A DNA stretch of 64,000 nt from JAEXOD01 sp963667875 (GTDB lineage: Bacteria > Bacteroidota > Ignavibacteria > Ignavibacteriales > Melioribacteraceae): the NCBI GenBank assembly GCA_963667875.2, contig CAXXGC010000005.1:124001-188000 (forward strand), given 5' to 3'. The position numbers and the translations under genes were made by a program. Under the pieces are notes generated by a model that was not told the origin of the DNA, ran no database searches, and was given only the letters and a program-made list of their open reading frames with translations. Positions 27,153 to 36,293 of the stretch are shown piece after piece. Position 1 is the first letter of the stretch, and the number at the start of each line of letters is the position of its first letter.

Positions 27153-27199
27153 ATTGTAGCCAACACAAACAAACAATCCCCTGTGCTTCGGCAAAGCAC
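27132..27199 (+). repeat. twin-hairpin element, copy 7
   Basis: Sixty-eight bases: GAATTTC-GGA-GAAATTC (perfect) and GTGCTT-CGGCA-AAGCAC. The spacer begins TATGATTGTAGCCAACACAA. Very similar to copy 8 at 58558. Confidence 0.82.
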
Positions 27200-27371
27200 A
27201 ATGTTATTTATTTGGTTAACATTATTACTTGGTAACATAATTTATTGTATAATAATGTATACTTTTAACAAATTAATTTACCACTCATGTTTTTACTTAA
27301 CAAATAAACCAAAAATTAAGCAATTTTTTTTGTATTTTGCGTTATTAAACTTTAATATTTAGTCGGAATTT

Positions 27372-28160
27372 ATGAAACCAATAAAGCGTTTAGGTCAAAA
27401 CTTTTTGACAGATAAAAATATAACCACAAAAATTTTGACGGAATTTAATACTTTACGCAATGATGTAGTAGTTGAAATTGGACCCGGTACCGGTGCTTTG
27501 ACCGTTGACTTGTTTAACAGCTGCGATAATTTTTACGCTGTTGAATTAGATCCCCGCGCTGTGGAAGAATTAAAAGTAAAATTGCCTAAATTAAATATTA
27601 CAAACAAAGATTTTATTAAATTCGACCTGACTGAAGTATATCAAAAACATCAACAAAAATTGCGAATTATTGGAAATATCCCCTATTATTTAACATCTTC
27701 AATAGTATTTAAGATGTTTGAAAATCATACTATAATTTCCGATTCTCTTTTTATGGTTCAGCTTGAAGTCGCCAAACGTTTTACTGCTCAAATGGGTACC
27801 AAAGATTACAGCATATTAACTATTTTGCTAAATTATTTTACCGAAACGGAAATTTGTTTTAAGGTTTCAAAAAACTGTTTTTTCCCTATTCCCAAAATTG
27901 ATTCCGCTATTGTACACCTCCATTTTAAAGATCTTACAAATGACGGTGTTAATCCGCAAACTTTTATTAAAGTAGTAAAAGCTGCTTTTGGCAACAGGCG
28001 TAAAACCTTAAAAAACTCCCTTTCAAACAGCATGTTTAAGGAAGTTAATTTTGAAGGTTTTGACTTTGATTTCACAAAAAGGGCAGAACAGCTGCAATTA
28101 ACTGATTTTATAAACCTTGCTAAATATATTCATGAGGTTTATTATGGAAGAACTAATTAA
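27372..28160 (+). CDS. rsmA: 16S rRNA (adenine-N6,N6) dimethyltransferase (KsgA)
   Basis: A 262-residue methyltransferase that dimethylates two adjacent adenines near the 3' end of 16S rRNA late in 30S assembly. It has the family start KRLGQNFLTD, the SAM-binding EIGPGTGALT (GPGTG at 37-41) and the catalytic NIPYYLTSSI. The C-terminal part, with AAFGNRRKTLKNSL, is complete. GTCGGAATTT precedes the ATG. mgtE starts inside its last codons. Confidence 0.96.
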   Translation: MKPIKRLGQNFLTDKNITTKILTEFNTLRNDVVVEIGPGTGALTVDLFNSCDNFYAVELDPRAVEELKVKLPKLNITNKDFIKFDLTEVYQKHQQKLRIIGNIPYYLTSSIVFKMFENHTIISDSLFMVQLEVAKRFTAQMGTKDYSILTILLNYFTETEICFKVSKNCFFPIPKIDSAIVHLHFKDLTNDGVNPQTFIKVVKAAFGNRRKTLKNSLSNSMFKEVNFEGFDFDFTKRAEQLQLTDFINLAKYIHEVYYGRTN

Positions 28161-29529
28161 AAATCAGTTTACAAAAGCTGTAATTCAGGTTGATAACAGC
28201 TTATTAGATGATATTACCGACCTCATTAAATTACACGATTCCAAAAGTTTATTAAATATTTTTGCCGATTTACACTCTGCCGACATTGCCGAGATTATAA
28301 ATCATTTAGGTATTGAAGACGGGCGTTTTGCATTTAGTTTATTGGATGCCGAAACAGCCGGTGAAGTTGTAGTTGAACTTGACGAAAATTTACGCGAAAA
28401 GATATTTCAAAATATTGACGCTGAAACGATTGCCGATATTGTAAACGGATTAGATACCGACGACGTTACCGATATTGTAAGCGACTTACCTATACAAATA
28501 GCCGAACATGTACTTGAAAACATCAATTTAGAAGATTCCAGAGAAGTAAAGGAATTATTAAAGTACCCCGAAGATACTGCCGGCGGTTTGATGAACAGTG
28601 CCCTTGTTTCGGTATTTGAAACCGCAACAGTTCAGGACGCTATTGAGCAGGTTAGATTAAATTCAAAAGAAATTGACCATATATATTATATATTTATATT
28701 AAAGCCAAATCACGAACTTGTTGGGACGGTAAAACTAAAAAATCTGCTTATTTATCCCCTTTCCACACCTATTAATACCATAATGGATGAGGATTTGATT
28801 TATGTATTTCATTATATAGATCAGGAAAAAGTTGCCAATATAATGGAAAAATACGATTTGGTTACTATTCCCGTAGTAAACGAGCAAAAACAACTTTTAG
28901 GCCGTATTACTATTGATGATATAGTTCATGTTATTAATGAAGAAGCCTCGGAAGATATGCATAAATTTGCCGGACTTTCGGACGAAGAGGAAATAAGCGA
29001 TTCAGTTTTCCGGTCTTCACGGGCACGTATTCCTTGGTTAATGCTTGGCTTAATAGGTGAAATGATAAGCGCGTTAGTATTATCTTCTTTTCATGAATCG
29101 ATTGAACATGTTCTTATAGCAAGTTTTTTTATTCCGGTTGTAATGGCAATGGGCGGAAGTTCGGGCACACAGGCAGCCATTGTAATGGTTCGCAGTCTCA
29201 GCCCTTCCGACCTTACATTTGGAATAGGTTTTAAAAAATTATTTAAAGAATTTGGTATTGCATTATTAAACGGAATTGCATGCAGCATTGTATTATTAAT
29301 AATTACTCACTTCTTTTTCAAGGCACAAATTTATTTTTCATTAATATTATCAGCCGCCTTATTAATAATAATGATTTTTGCAACAATGGTGGGTTCTACG
29401 GTTCCTTTGTTATTAAAACGGCTTGGTATTGACCCGGCAATAGCAACAGGTCCGTTTGTTACAACAATGAATGATATTGTTAGTTTATTAATATATCTAT
29501 CTTTAGTTTCATTCTTTTTAATGAATTAA
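28144..29529 (+). CDS. mgtE: magnesium transporter MgtE
   Basis: About 461 residues. The N-terminal MgtE_N helical domain (repeats such as ADIAEIINHL, ADIVNGLDTDDVTDIV) spans about residues 25-130. A CBS-domain pair, the Mg sensor, spans about 135-255, and five membrane segments follow from about 275. The pore-family motif VVMAMGGSSGTQAAIVMVRSL is present. Mg2+ channel of the inner membrane. I chose ATG 28144, which has AGGT just upstream and overlaps rsmA by 17 bases; an earlier in-frame start at 28117 adds nine unlikely residues. Confidence 0.95.
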   Translation: MEELIKNQFTKAVIQVDNSLLDDITDLIKLHDSKSLLNIFADLHSADIAEIINHLGIEDGRFAFSLLDAETAGEVVVELDENLREKIFQNIDAETIADIVNGLDTDDVTDIVSDLPIQIAEHVLENINLEDSREVKELLKYPEDTAGGLMNSALVSVFETATVQDAIEQVRLNSKEIDHIYYIFILKPNHELVGTVKLKNLLIYPLSTPINTIMDEDLIYVFHYIDQEKVANIMEKYDLVTIPVVNEQKQLLGRITIDDIVHVINEEASEDMHKFAGLSDEEEISDSVFRSSRARIPWLMLGLIGEMISALVLSSFHESIEHVLIASFFIPVVMAMGGSSGTQAAIVMVRSLSPSDLTFGIGFKKLFKEFGIALLNGIACSIVLLIITHFFFKAQIYFSLILSAALLIIMIFATMVGSTVPLLLKRLGIDPAIATGPFVTTMNDIVSLLIYLSLVSFFLMN

Positions 29530-29844
29530 TCCGGCATCAACTTTGTTAATTATGTCAACAATTAAATAAAAATATCTTTCTAATGAACAGTTTGCATCTT
29601 CTTTTACAGAACAATACCCGGATTCGGTTTTTGCTTTACAGTTTTTACAAACATGTTCTTTTAAATTTATATATAATGATTCGTAGGTCTCTTTTTCCGA
29701 AGTATGGATCACTTCAACAATTTTATCAATATGTAATTCAATTGAACAAATTTCATCATTATTTAGGGTGCATTTCCCTTTTTGGTCGCTATCGCAGCAA
29801 ATTGGACAAACGTGTTTTTTTAAAGCAGCCAAATACTTATTCAT
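29518..29844 (-). CDS. cysteine-rich protein with two identical-spacing Cys4 repeats
   Basis: A 108-residue protein with no recognised family name. It consists of two copies of a motif HxCx2Cx8Cx7CSxE: repeat 1 has His11, Cys13, Cys16, Cys25, Cys33, Glu36; repeat 2 has His64, Cys66, Cys69, Cys78, Cys86, Glu89. Each repeat is followed by an amphipathic IVxxI helix. The four cysteines per repeat suggest zinc or Fe-S binding, which is an inference. No signal peptide. It converges with mgtE, overlapping it by 12 bases, and is divergent from ubiE. It probably has its own promoter in the 60 bases before ubiE. Confidence 0.72.
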   Translation of the reverse strand: MNKYLAALKKHVCPICCDSDQKGKCTLNNDEICSIELHIDKIVEVIHTSEKETYESLYINLKEHVCKNCKAKTESGYCSVKEDANCSLERYFYLIVDIINKVDAGLIH

Positions 29845-29904
29845 ACATTAACTCCTATTTAATGTTAAAATTTACCAATTACAAAACCTATTATCAAGCT
29901 AATT

Positions 29905-30585
29905 ATGAATAAAAAAAATCAAGTAAAACGAATCTTCGATTCTATATCGTACCGATATGATTTATTAAATCATTTGTTAAGTTTTGGAATTGATTATTAT
30001 TGGCGTTACCGGGCATTAAAAAAAGCAAAAGTTAACAAAAACTCAATCCTTTTGGATGTTGCATGCGGGACGGGTGATTTTTCAATTTCCGCAAAAAAAT
30101 TTGGTGTAACTAAACTTTTTGCCATCGATTTATCATTAAATATGCTAAAATTATTTGGTCAAAAAGCCGATTGGAGTTACGGTAAAAAAGTGCAATCCGT
30201 TGCCGAAAATATCCCTTACAAACAGGATACTTTTACGGATATTATTGTAGCTTTTGGGGTTAGAAATTTTTACGATATTAAACAAGGTTTTGAATCATTT
30301 TACCGAATACTAAAAAAAGACGGCAAAGTTACAATACTTGAATTTAAACTTCCAAAAAATATTTTAATTGCAAAATTTTATCTTTTTTATTTTCACAACA
30401 TACTTCCATTTGTTGGAAAAATAATTTCAAAAGATAAAGAAGCATATCAATATTTGCCCGATTCGGTTTCCGAATTTGACGCAAATATTAATCTTCCAAA
30501 ACTGCTAAAGGAAGCAGGATTTAATAATATTAAATCGTATCCTTTAACATTTGGAATTGTAAATATTGTAATTGGGGAAAAATAA
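29905..30585 (+). CDS. ubiE: demethylmenaquinone methyltransferase
   Basis: A 226-residue SAM methyltransferase (MenG/UbiE), the last step of menaquinone synthesis. Signature 1 is YRYDLLNHLLSFGIDYYWR, the SAM motif is DVACGTGDFS, and signature 2 includes FGVRNF and ILEFKLP. Menaquinone as the quinone is expected in this phylum, so the menG role is the likely one. It converges with murI, with five bases between the two genes. No strong ribosome site precedes the ATG. Confidence 0.93.
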   Translation: MNKKNQVKRIFDSISYRYDLLNHLLSFGIDYYWRYRALKKAKVNKNSILLDVACGTGDFSISAKKFGVTKLFAIDLSLNMLKLFGQKADWSYGKKVQSVAENIPYKQDTFTDIIVAFGVRNFYDIKQGFESFYRILKKDGKVTILEFKLPKNILIAKFYLFYFHNILPFVGKIISKDKEAYQYLPDSVSEFDANINLPKLLKEAGFNNIKSYPLTFGIVNIVIGEK

Positions 30586-30590
30586 AAGGA

Positions 30591-31433
30591 TTAAATATTT
30601 TTTGCATCGTCAAGCACTAAATCTTCAAGCTCAACTTTACTCATGTGCATTATTTTGCGGCCTAAAAACATTTCTGCAACTTCTATAAATTTTGCAGGTA
30701 CGTCACTAACATAATACTCGTGCATTCCTTCCTGATTCGATTGAATTTTTAATCCTCTTCCGGCAAGGTAATTATCAACAACATTTGTTGCTGCCGAACC
30801 CGAATCAATTAATTTAATTTTATTTCCAACCGCTTTTTGTATTACATCTGCAAGCAGCGGATAATGGGTACAACCCAAAATTAAAGTATCAATTCCCGCA
30901 TCCCTTAATTCCGTAAGGTATTCTTTTGCTATCAAATGAGTAGCTTTATGATTTACCCAGCCTTCTTCAGCTAATGACACAAATAAAGGACATGCTTTTT
31001 CAAATACTTCCAAATTGGGATTTATTTTTTTTAATTCCTTTGAATAAGCTTTATTATTAATTGTTGTGGTAGTACCAATTACGCCAATTTTATTATTTTT
31101 AGTAACTTTGGCTGCCATTGCTGCACCCGGTTCAATCATTCCAATAACAGGAATTTTAAATGTTTTACGTAAAACATCTATTGCAACCGATGAAGCTGTA
31201 TTGCATGCTACAATAATTAATTTTACATTTTTGCGTAATAAAAAATGCGCATCCTGTTTTGAATATTCAATAACCGTTGCGTTTGATTTTGTACCGTATG
31301 GCACACGTGCTGTATCGCCAAAATATATTATGTTTTCACTTGGTAAATATGCCGAAATTCTTTTAACTACCGATAAGCCGCCAATTCCGGAATCAAAGAT
31401 TCCAATAGGGCTCGATTTGGTCATAAAATTCAA
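30591..31433 (-). CDS. murI: glutamate racemase
   Basis: A 280-residue cofactor-free racemase making D-glutamate for peptidoglycan. The two catalytic cysteines are Cys77 (VACNTASS) and Cys188 (LGCTHYPLL). The opening SPIGIFDSGIGGLSV is canonical. The start is taken as TTG 31433, which has AGGAG at eight bases; ATG 31424 is the alternative, with wider spacing. It lies 11 bases downstream of glnD and may be in the same transcript. Confidence 0.95.
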   Translation of the reverse strand: MNFMTKSSPIGIFDSGIGGLSVVKRISAYLPSENIIYFGDTARVPYGTKSNATVIEYSKQDAHFLLRKNVKLIIVACNTASSVAIDVLRKTFKIPVIGMIEPGAAMAAKVTKNNKIGVIGTTTTINNKAYSKELKKINPNLEVFEKACPLFVSLAEEGWVNHKATHLIAKEYLTELRDAGIDTLILGCTHYPLLADVIQKAVGNKIKLIDSGSAATNVVDNYLAGRGLKIQSNQEGMHEYYVSDVPAKFIEVAEMFLGRKIMHMSKVELEDLVLDDAKNI

Positions 31434-31444
31434 TTGTTATTCTC

Positions 31445-34009
31445 CTACAACATTTCTTCTATTGTTTGTGTTAATGATACCCTTATCAACTCATATTCAT
31501 TTATTGATATCTTTTTATAATTATTTTTATAAGTATAAAACGAATCAACAACATCATCCCCTTTAGTTGATATTTTTGCAAATGCCACATTTAATCCCAG
31601 TTCATTTATAGTTTTTGTTATTTGGTATAACAACCCAAGCCTATCGGGCGAAAACACATCAATAATTAAAAACCTGTCGTGTTCTTCAAAACCAATTTTA
31701 ATTTTTCCGCGCCTTTTAAAAAATCTATTTTCAATTCTCCACCATTTCGATTTGGCTTTATGGAATTCCTTGCCAATATGCAGCGCGTTTGAAATGGTTA
31801 AATATAAATCCGATTTTATTTTTTCATATCTTTCGTGCGGAATCAACTTATTTGTTCTAAAATCCGTAAGATTAAAACTGTCAATAATAATTCCGTCTTT
31901 ACGGGTAAATATTTTTGCGTCATGTATGTTTAAATCATTAATGGATAATGTTCCGCAAAGTTTGGAAAGAATACCGTCAAAATCTTTAGTAATAATTGTT
32001 ATATTTGTAAATTCGTCAATTTCCTTAAAAAATACACTTAAAGATTCACCTTTTTCAATTTCTTCCACATGCTGGTTTATCTCTTCTTCCGAATATTGCT
32101 GCAAGTATGATATATCATTAATTGATTGTATATGATCTTTAACAGATTCATTGGTCAAATAAAGACTGTCTTCCAGCAATTTAATTGTTCTTTCGTATAA
32201 TAATTCTTCGCCCGTCCGCTGTTCCTCAATCATTATACTGGTTTTTCTGTACAATTCAAATAAAAGATCACTTTTCCATTGTGTCCAAACAACCGGACTA
32301 ACAGCGGAAAGATCGGCATAAGTTAATAAAAACAAAAAATCCAGATATTGCAATGAAGGGAAATTTGAAGCAAAGTTATTTAAAGCCTGAGGATCGTTTA
32401 AATTTCTTCTAAACGCAACCTGTTCCATTGTTAAATGATGACGCACTAAAAAGTTTACTAAATTTATTTCTTCCTGGTCATATCCCAAAACTTCCATATT
32501 GGAAATTGCAGATTCACCACCAATAATTTCATGGCCCGATACACTTATCGGTTTAGCTATATCGTGAAACAAAACAGCTAAAAACAACAGATCTTTTTCA
32601 GCTAAATTTGAATATAATTTACCTATAATAGTAAGCTCGCCTTCAAGTTTTTCAAGGTTATTTAATGCTACCAACGTATGTTCATCAGCTGCAAAACAAT
32701 GGTAAACACCCGGCTGGAAAAACCCGTTTAAGTCTTTAAATTCCGGTAAAACCAATCCCAAAACACCTACTTCATTCATTGCCGATAAGGTTTGGCCTAC
32801 ATTACGCTGTAGTTTTAGAATTTCCCTAAAAAACACATACGATTCTGTTCTACGCTGCTGTCTTTCATCGTAATTATAAACACTTTCAATTATTAGGGTA
32901 CGTAAATTTTCATCAAAAATACCGCCGTAAAGACCTCTGTAATAAAATGCCCTTAACATATCCGATAAAGATAAATTTTTATTATTACCGCCCGTAATTG
33001 AAATTACGTTTGCCTTTATTGTAAAGTCATCGTCAATTGTTATTGCCAGATAATCGGAAACAGGAATTGATATTTGTTCCGTAAACTTCCGGATCATCGT
33101 TTTTGTAAATCTATTAATAACCACCGAGGCTTCAAAATATTTATACATGTAATCAAGCCATTTTTGATCACCGGTACCAATCATATTTGCAATTTTTTCC
33201 TGGCTTTCAAACTCTAATCTATCGTTTTTTCTGTTATTTAATAAATGGAGGTAAATTCGGGATTGTAGTAATATTTTGTAGCTTTGAAGGAGTTTATTTA
33301 ATTCTTTAATATTAAGTTGTTTTTCGGATTTTAATAAATTTATAAAACTTTCGGTTTGGGTTATTTCGTTTTGATCCGTTAATAAACAATTATTTTTTAA
33401 CGCGTAAATCCATTCAACAGCTTGTAAATCTCTTAACCCGCCGGCAGAAAACTTAATATTCGGTTCTAATACTTTGGGTGAATCGCCATATTTTTTATGT
33501 CGTAAATAAATATCTTCAAAATAGTCGTAAATTAATCTAACACGCATTTCGTCATCTAAAAACGAAAATAAAACCTTATTCCATTCGGAATATACTTTAA
33601 CGTTGCCTAAAATAAACCTTGTTTCAAAAAACTGCGTAAACGCGTGCAAATCATCTTCTAAAAACTTCTGAATATCCGAAAACTCCCTTACCGTATGTGA
33701 AGCCTCAATCCCGCAATCCCATAAAGTGGTAATACAACATCGTATTTCATCTTTATATTCTTCAACATTAGGCACAATAAACATCAGGTCAATATCGGAA
33801 TAAGGAGCTAATTCTCTTCTGCTGAAACTTCCCGCGGAAGCAACCGCAAAATCATACTTCTGTTTTTCTAATATCTTTACAATGTATTCTTCAACCAAAA
33901 GACTATAATTTACGCTAAAATTAAACGCATCCTTTAACAAATCTTTATTGTTAAAAATTCGTTCTCTAATATTTAGATATTGTTCTTTTGTTTTGAGTAA
34001 ATCTTTCAT
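31445..34009 (-). CDS. glnD: [protein-PII] uridylyltransferase GlnD-like
   Basis: About 854 residues, the full GlnD layout. The nucleotidyltransferase has SAGSFSRREL and SDIDLMFI (about 58-78). A helical PII-UTase domain follows, then an HD hydrolase with VLFHDIAKP near 481, and two ACT domains in the last ~170 residues (DFDGILSKLCGTL, SPDRLGLLYQIT). GlnD adds and removes UMP on PII proteins according to glutamine level, coupling nitrogen status to glutamine synthetase. No PII or glnA gene is in the window. I chose ATG 34009 with AGAAAT upstream; a TTG at 34033 is in frame. Confidence 0.92.
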   Translation of the reverse strand: MKDLLKTKEQYLNIRERIFNNKDLLKDAFNFSVNYSLLVEEYIVKILEKQKYDFAVASAGSFSRRELAPYSDIDLMFIVPNVEEYKDEIRCCITTLWDCGIEASHTVREFSDIQKFLEDDLHAFTQFFETRFILGNVKVYSEWNKVLFSFLDDEMRVRLIYDYFEDIYLRHKKYGDSPKVLEPNIKFSAGGLRDLQAVEWIYALKNNCLLTDQNEITQTESFINLLKSEKQLNIKELNKLLQSYKILLQSRIYLHLLNNRKNDRLEFESQEKIANMIGTGDQKWLDYMYKYFEASVVINRFTKTMIRKFTEQISIPVSDYLAITIDDDFTIKANVISITGGNNKNLSLSDMLRAFYYRGLYGGIFDENLRTLIIESVYNYDERQQRRTESYVFFREILKLQRNVGQTLSAMNEVGVLGLVLPEFKDLNGFFQPGVYHCFAADEHTLVALNNLEKLEGELTIIGKLYSNLAEKDLLFLAVLFHDIAKPISVSGHEIIGGESAISNMEVLGYDQEEINLVNFLVRHHLTMEQVAFRRNLNDPQALNNFASNFPSLQYLDFLFLLTYADLSAVSPVVWTQWKSDLLFELYRKTSIMIEEQRTGEELLYERTIKLLEDSLYLTNESVKDHIQSINDISYLQQYSEEEINQHVEEIEKGESLSVFFKEIDEFTNITIITKDFDGILSKLCGTLSINDLNIHDAKIFTRKDGIIIDSFNLTDFRTNKLIPHERYEKIKSDLYLTISNALHIGKEFHKAKSKWWRIENRFFKRRGKIKIGFEEHDRFLIIDVFSPDRLGLLYQITKTINELGLNVAFAKISTKGDDVVDSFYTYKNNYKKISINEYELIRVSLTQTIEEML

Positions 34010-34091
34010 ATTTCTTTTAATTTTAACATGCAAATTTAATCATTTTTTTTCTATTAACCCAACAATTCCATTTATGGATATTAGTTTAAAA

Positions 34092-34129
34092 CAAAAAAGT
34101 GCAGTAATTAATTCTCACTGCACTCTTTT
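34092..34129 (-). terminator. terminator after the tyrosine phenol-lyase gene
   Basis: Minus-strand AGTGCAGT and ACTGCACT arms around a 13-base loop, followed by TTTTTTG, about 44 bases beyond the stop codon. Confidence 0.75.
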
Positions 34130-34172
34130 ATTCTTAATATTAATATATTTAAGGAATAATTATTCCAAAATT

Positions 34173-35564
34173 TTACAATTTTTCAAATCTTGCCTGGAAA
34201 AATCTTAAATACTGTGGTTCATAAACCATTTTAAGACCTTTAATTGCTTTTCTGTTATCGTATACAATTGCAACCGATTCAACAACAACATCAATATGAG
34301 CTTGTGTATAAACACGGCGCGGGAAAGTTAATCTTACCAGTTCCAATTTTGGATGCATATTTTGGCCTGTAACCTTATCACGTCCGGAAGAAACGATTCC
34401 TCTTTCCATACCGCGTACACCTGAATCAAGATAAATTTCATTTGTTAATGTTTGAGCAGGAAAATCATCCTGTTTAACATGAGGCAAAAATCTTTTTGCG
34501 TCTAAAAATACAGCATGTCCGCCAATAGGTTTTACAATTGGAACACCATATTCTTCTAACTTTTTACCGCAATATTCAACTTGTCCAATTCTTGCTTTAA
34601 TATTGTCGTAATGAACCATTTCTTCAAGTCCGCGAGCCATAGCTTCCATATCACGTCCGGCTAAACCGCCATAAGTGTGAAGGCCTTCGTATAAAACAAC
34701 CATATTGCGTGCTTCTTCATAAACTCGTTTATCTCTTGTAGCTAATATACCGCCAATATTAACCATTAAATCTTTTTTAGCACTAACCCATAATCCGTCA
34801 AAATGCGAGCATATTTCTTTAAGAATGTCTTTAATCTCTTTATCTTGATAACCTTCTTCTCTTTCCTTAATAAAATAAGCATTTTCTGTTGCGCGTGTAG
34901 CATCAAACCACATTTTAATACCATTTTTTTTGCAGATAGCTTTTACTTGTTTTAAGTTATCCATCGAAAATGGCTGTCCGCCTGCCATATTAACCGGGCC
35001 GGCAATACTTAAATATGCAATTTTTTTTGCGCTTACTTTTTTAATAAGGTCTTCTAATTTTTGGGTATCAATATTCCCCTTAAAAGGATGAAGATTTTGA
35101 GCATCATGAGCTTCATCAATAATAATATCAACAAATGTAGCTCCTGCTAATTCCTGATGTGCTTTAGTTGTAGTAAAATACATATTCCCTGCAACATAAT
35201 CACCCGGTTTAATAAGAATTTTTGAAATCATGTGTTCAGCTGCTCTGCCTTGGTGAGTAGGTACAAAATAAGGCATACCATAGAATTTTTTCACATTATC
35301 CCATAAATAATAAAAGTTTCTGCTGCCTGCATAAGCTTCATCACCAAGCATCATTCCTGCCCATTGATAATCACTCATTGCATTGGTACCGCTGTCTGTT
35401 AATAAGTCAATATAAACATCTTGTGATTTTAATAAAAACGTGTTATAACCAGCTTCTTTTGCAGCCTTTTCACGCTGCTCTCTTGTTGTCATTGTAATTG
35501 GTTCAACCATTTTAATCTTAAACGGTTCAGCCCAGCTTCTTTTTGTTACTTTTTTAATAGCCAT
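34173..35564 (-). CDS. tpl: tyrosine phenol-lyase (beta-eliminating PLP lyase)
   Basis: A 463-residue PLP enzyme of the tryptophanase/tyrosine phenol-lyase family. The PLP lysine is Lys264 (SAKKD). Two residues that separate the activities follow tyrosine phenol-lyase: Thr131 in NMYFTTT, where tryptophanase has Asp, and Arg388 in GVRGMERG, where tryptophanase has Ile. NAMSDYQWAGMM also matches the phenol-lyase. It would split L-tyrosine to phenol, pyruvate and ammonia, a catabolic reaction. The family is certain; the substrate follows from my memory of the reference sequences. A 203-residue acidic protein is encoded 31 bases upstream; a terminator follows. Confidence 0.85.
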   Translation of the reverse strand: MAIKKVTKRSWAEPFKIKMVEPITMTTREQREKAAKEAGYNTFLLKSQDVYIDLLTDSGTNAMSDYQWAGMMLGDEAYAGSRNFYYLWDNVKKFYGMPYFVPTHQGRAAEHMISKILIKPGDYVAGNMYFTTTKAHQELAGATFVDIIIDEAHDAQNLHPFKGNIDTQKLEDLIKKVSAKKIAYLSIAGPVNMAGGQPFSMDNLKQVKAICKKNGIKMWFDATRATENAYFIKEREEGYQDKEIKDILKEICSHFDGLWVSAKKDLMVNIGGILATRDKRVYEEARNMVVLYEGLHTYGGLAGRDMEAMARGLEEMVHYDNIKARIGQVEYCGKKLEEYGVPIVKPIGGHAVFLDAKRFLPHVKQDDFPAQTLTNEIYLDSGVRGMERGIVSSGRDKVTGQNMHPKLELVRLTFPRRVYTQAHIDVVVESVAIVYDNRKAIKGLKMVYEPQYLRFFQARFEKL

Positions 35565-35595
35565 TTTTTCTCCATGTGTTCATGTATTGCAAATA

Positions 35596-36207
35596 CTATT
35601 TTTTTGGTTTTTTACTGTTTTTTGATTTATCTTTTTTTTGCAATAAATCTTGGTCTGACTCATTTTTTACTTCTTTAATGTCACTTTTTGCTTCATTTGT
35701 ATTAAACAAACTTAAAACAGGATTTTTATCAAATCCTTTTGGTTCATTTTTTTCTAATTCTTCTTCATTTTCAAAATCGTCCTCAAATTCTTCATCATCG
35801 TAAAAATCTTCATCTTCCTCATCCCAATCCTCGCCGTTTTCAAACATGCTATATTCAAATTTAACTTTGGAAGAGATTTTTTCATTTTTAAGAGATTTAC
35901 CGATAACTAATAATTCAACAGGACTTAAACACTCAAACAAAAGTTCAAATATTTCTTCTACTGCGGTTTCAAGATCGGTTTTTTCTTTAGCGTATGAATC
36001 AATTAAATTTAATAACGAATCAAAAACCAATCTATCCAAATCGGGTAGATATTTTATTTTTAATTTTGCTTTTTCAACTTTGTTAGTTGTTTTATTAATA
36101 AATTCAAATTCATTAATTTTGTGTTTTATTGAACATAAAGATACTACGTTATAATCGCCCTGAATGCATTTAAGCAGTTTTAATTTGTTCGATTTAATGT
36201 TTTTCAT
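35596..36207 (-). CDS. acidic hypothetical protein
   Basis: A 203-residue soluble protein with no recognised domain. Residues 1-120 look like a compact alpha/beta domain (CIQGDYNVVSLCSIKHKI, then LSPVELLVIGKSL). About residues 124-155 are a dense Asp/Glu run (EDWDEEDEDFYDDEEFEDD). The tail is Lys-rich and ends KKDKSKNSKKPKK, so the C-terminal third is probably disordered. It is encoded 31 bases before the tyrosine phenol-lyase gene and may share its transcript. Function unknown. Confidence 0.65.
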   Translation of the reverse strand: MKNIKSNKLKLLKCIQGDYNVVSLCSIKHKINEFEFINKTTNKVEKAKLKIKYLPDLDRLVFDSLLNLIDSYAKEKTDLETAVEEIFELLFECLSPVELLVIGKSLKNEKISSKVKFEYSMFENGEDWDEEDEDFYDDEEFEDDFENEEELEKNEPKGFDKNPVLSLFNTNEAKSDIKEVKNESDQDLLQKKDKSKNSKKPKK

Positions 36208-36293
36208 TTTCCCTTATAATTATCTTATTAAATACTATTATGCCTTTAAAATAGCAAATTTGTTTGTAACAAAAAAATTATTACCTATAATAA

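Larger units (their letters stand above)
26694..27371. repeat. gene-free block with repeats upstream of rsmA
   Basis: About 680 bases. It contains an AT-rich repeat (26806-26890), the right copy of the ~200-bp direct repeat with a full AB element, a twin-hairpin element (27132-27199) and about 170 AT-rich bases before rsmA. Short open runs here lie inside the repeats and are not called. Confidence 0.8.

Noticed and set aside
26825..27362. Short open frames on both strands before rsmA
   Set aside because: They cover the direct repeat and AT-rich repeat; no ribosome sites and no protein-like composition.
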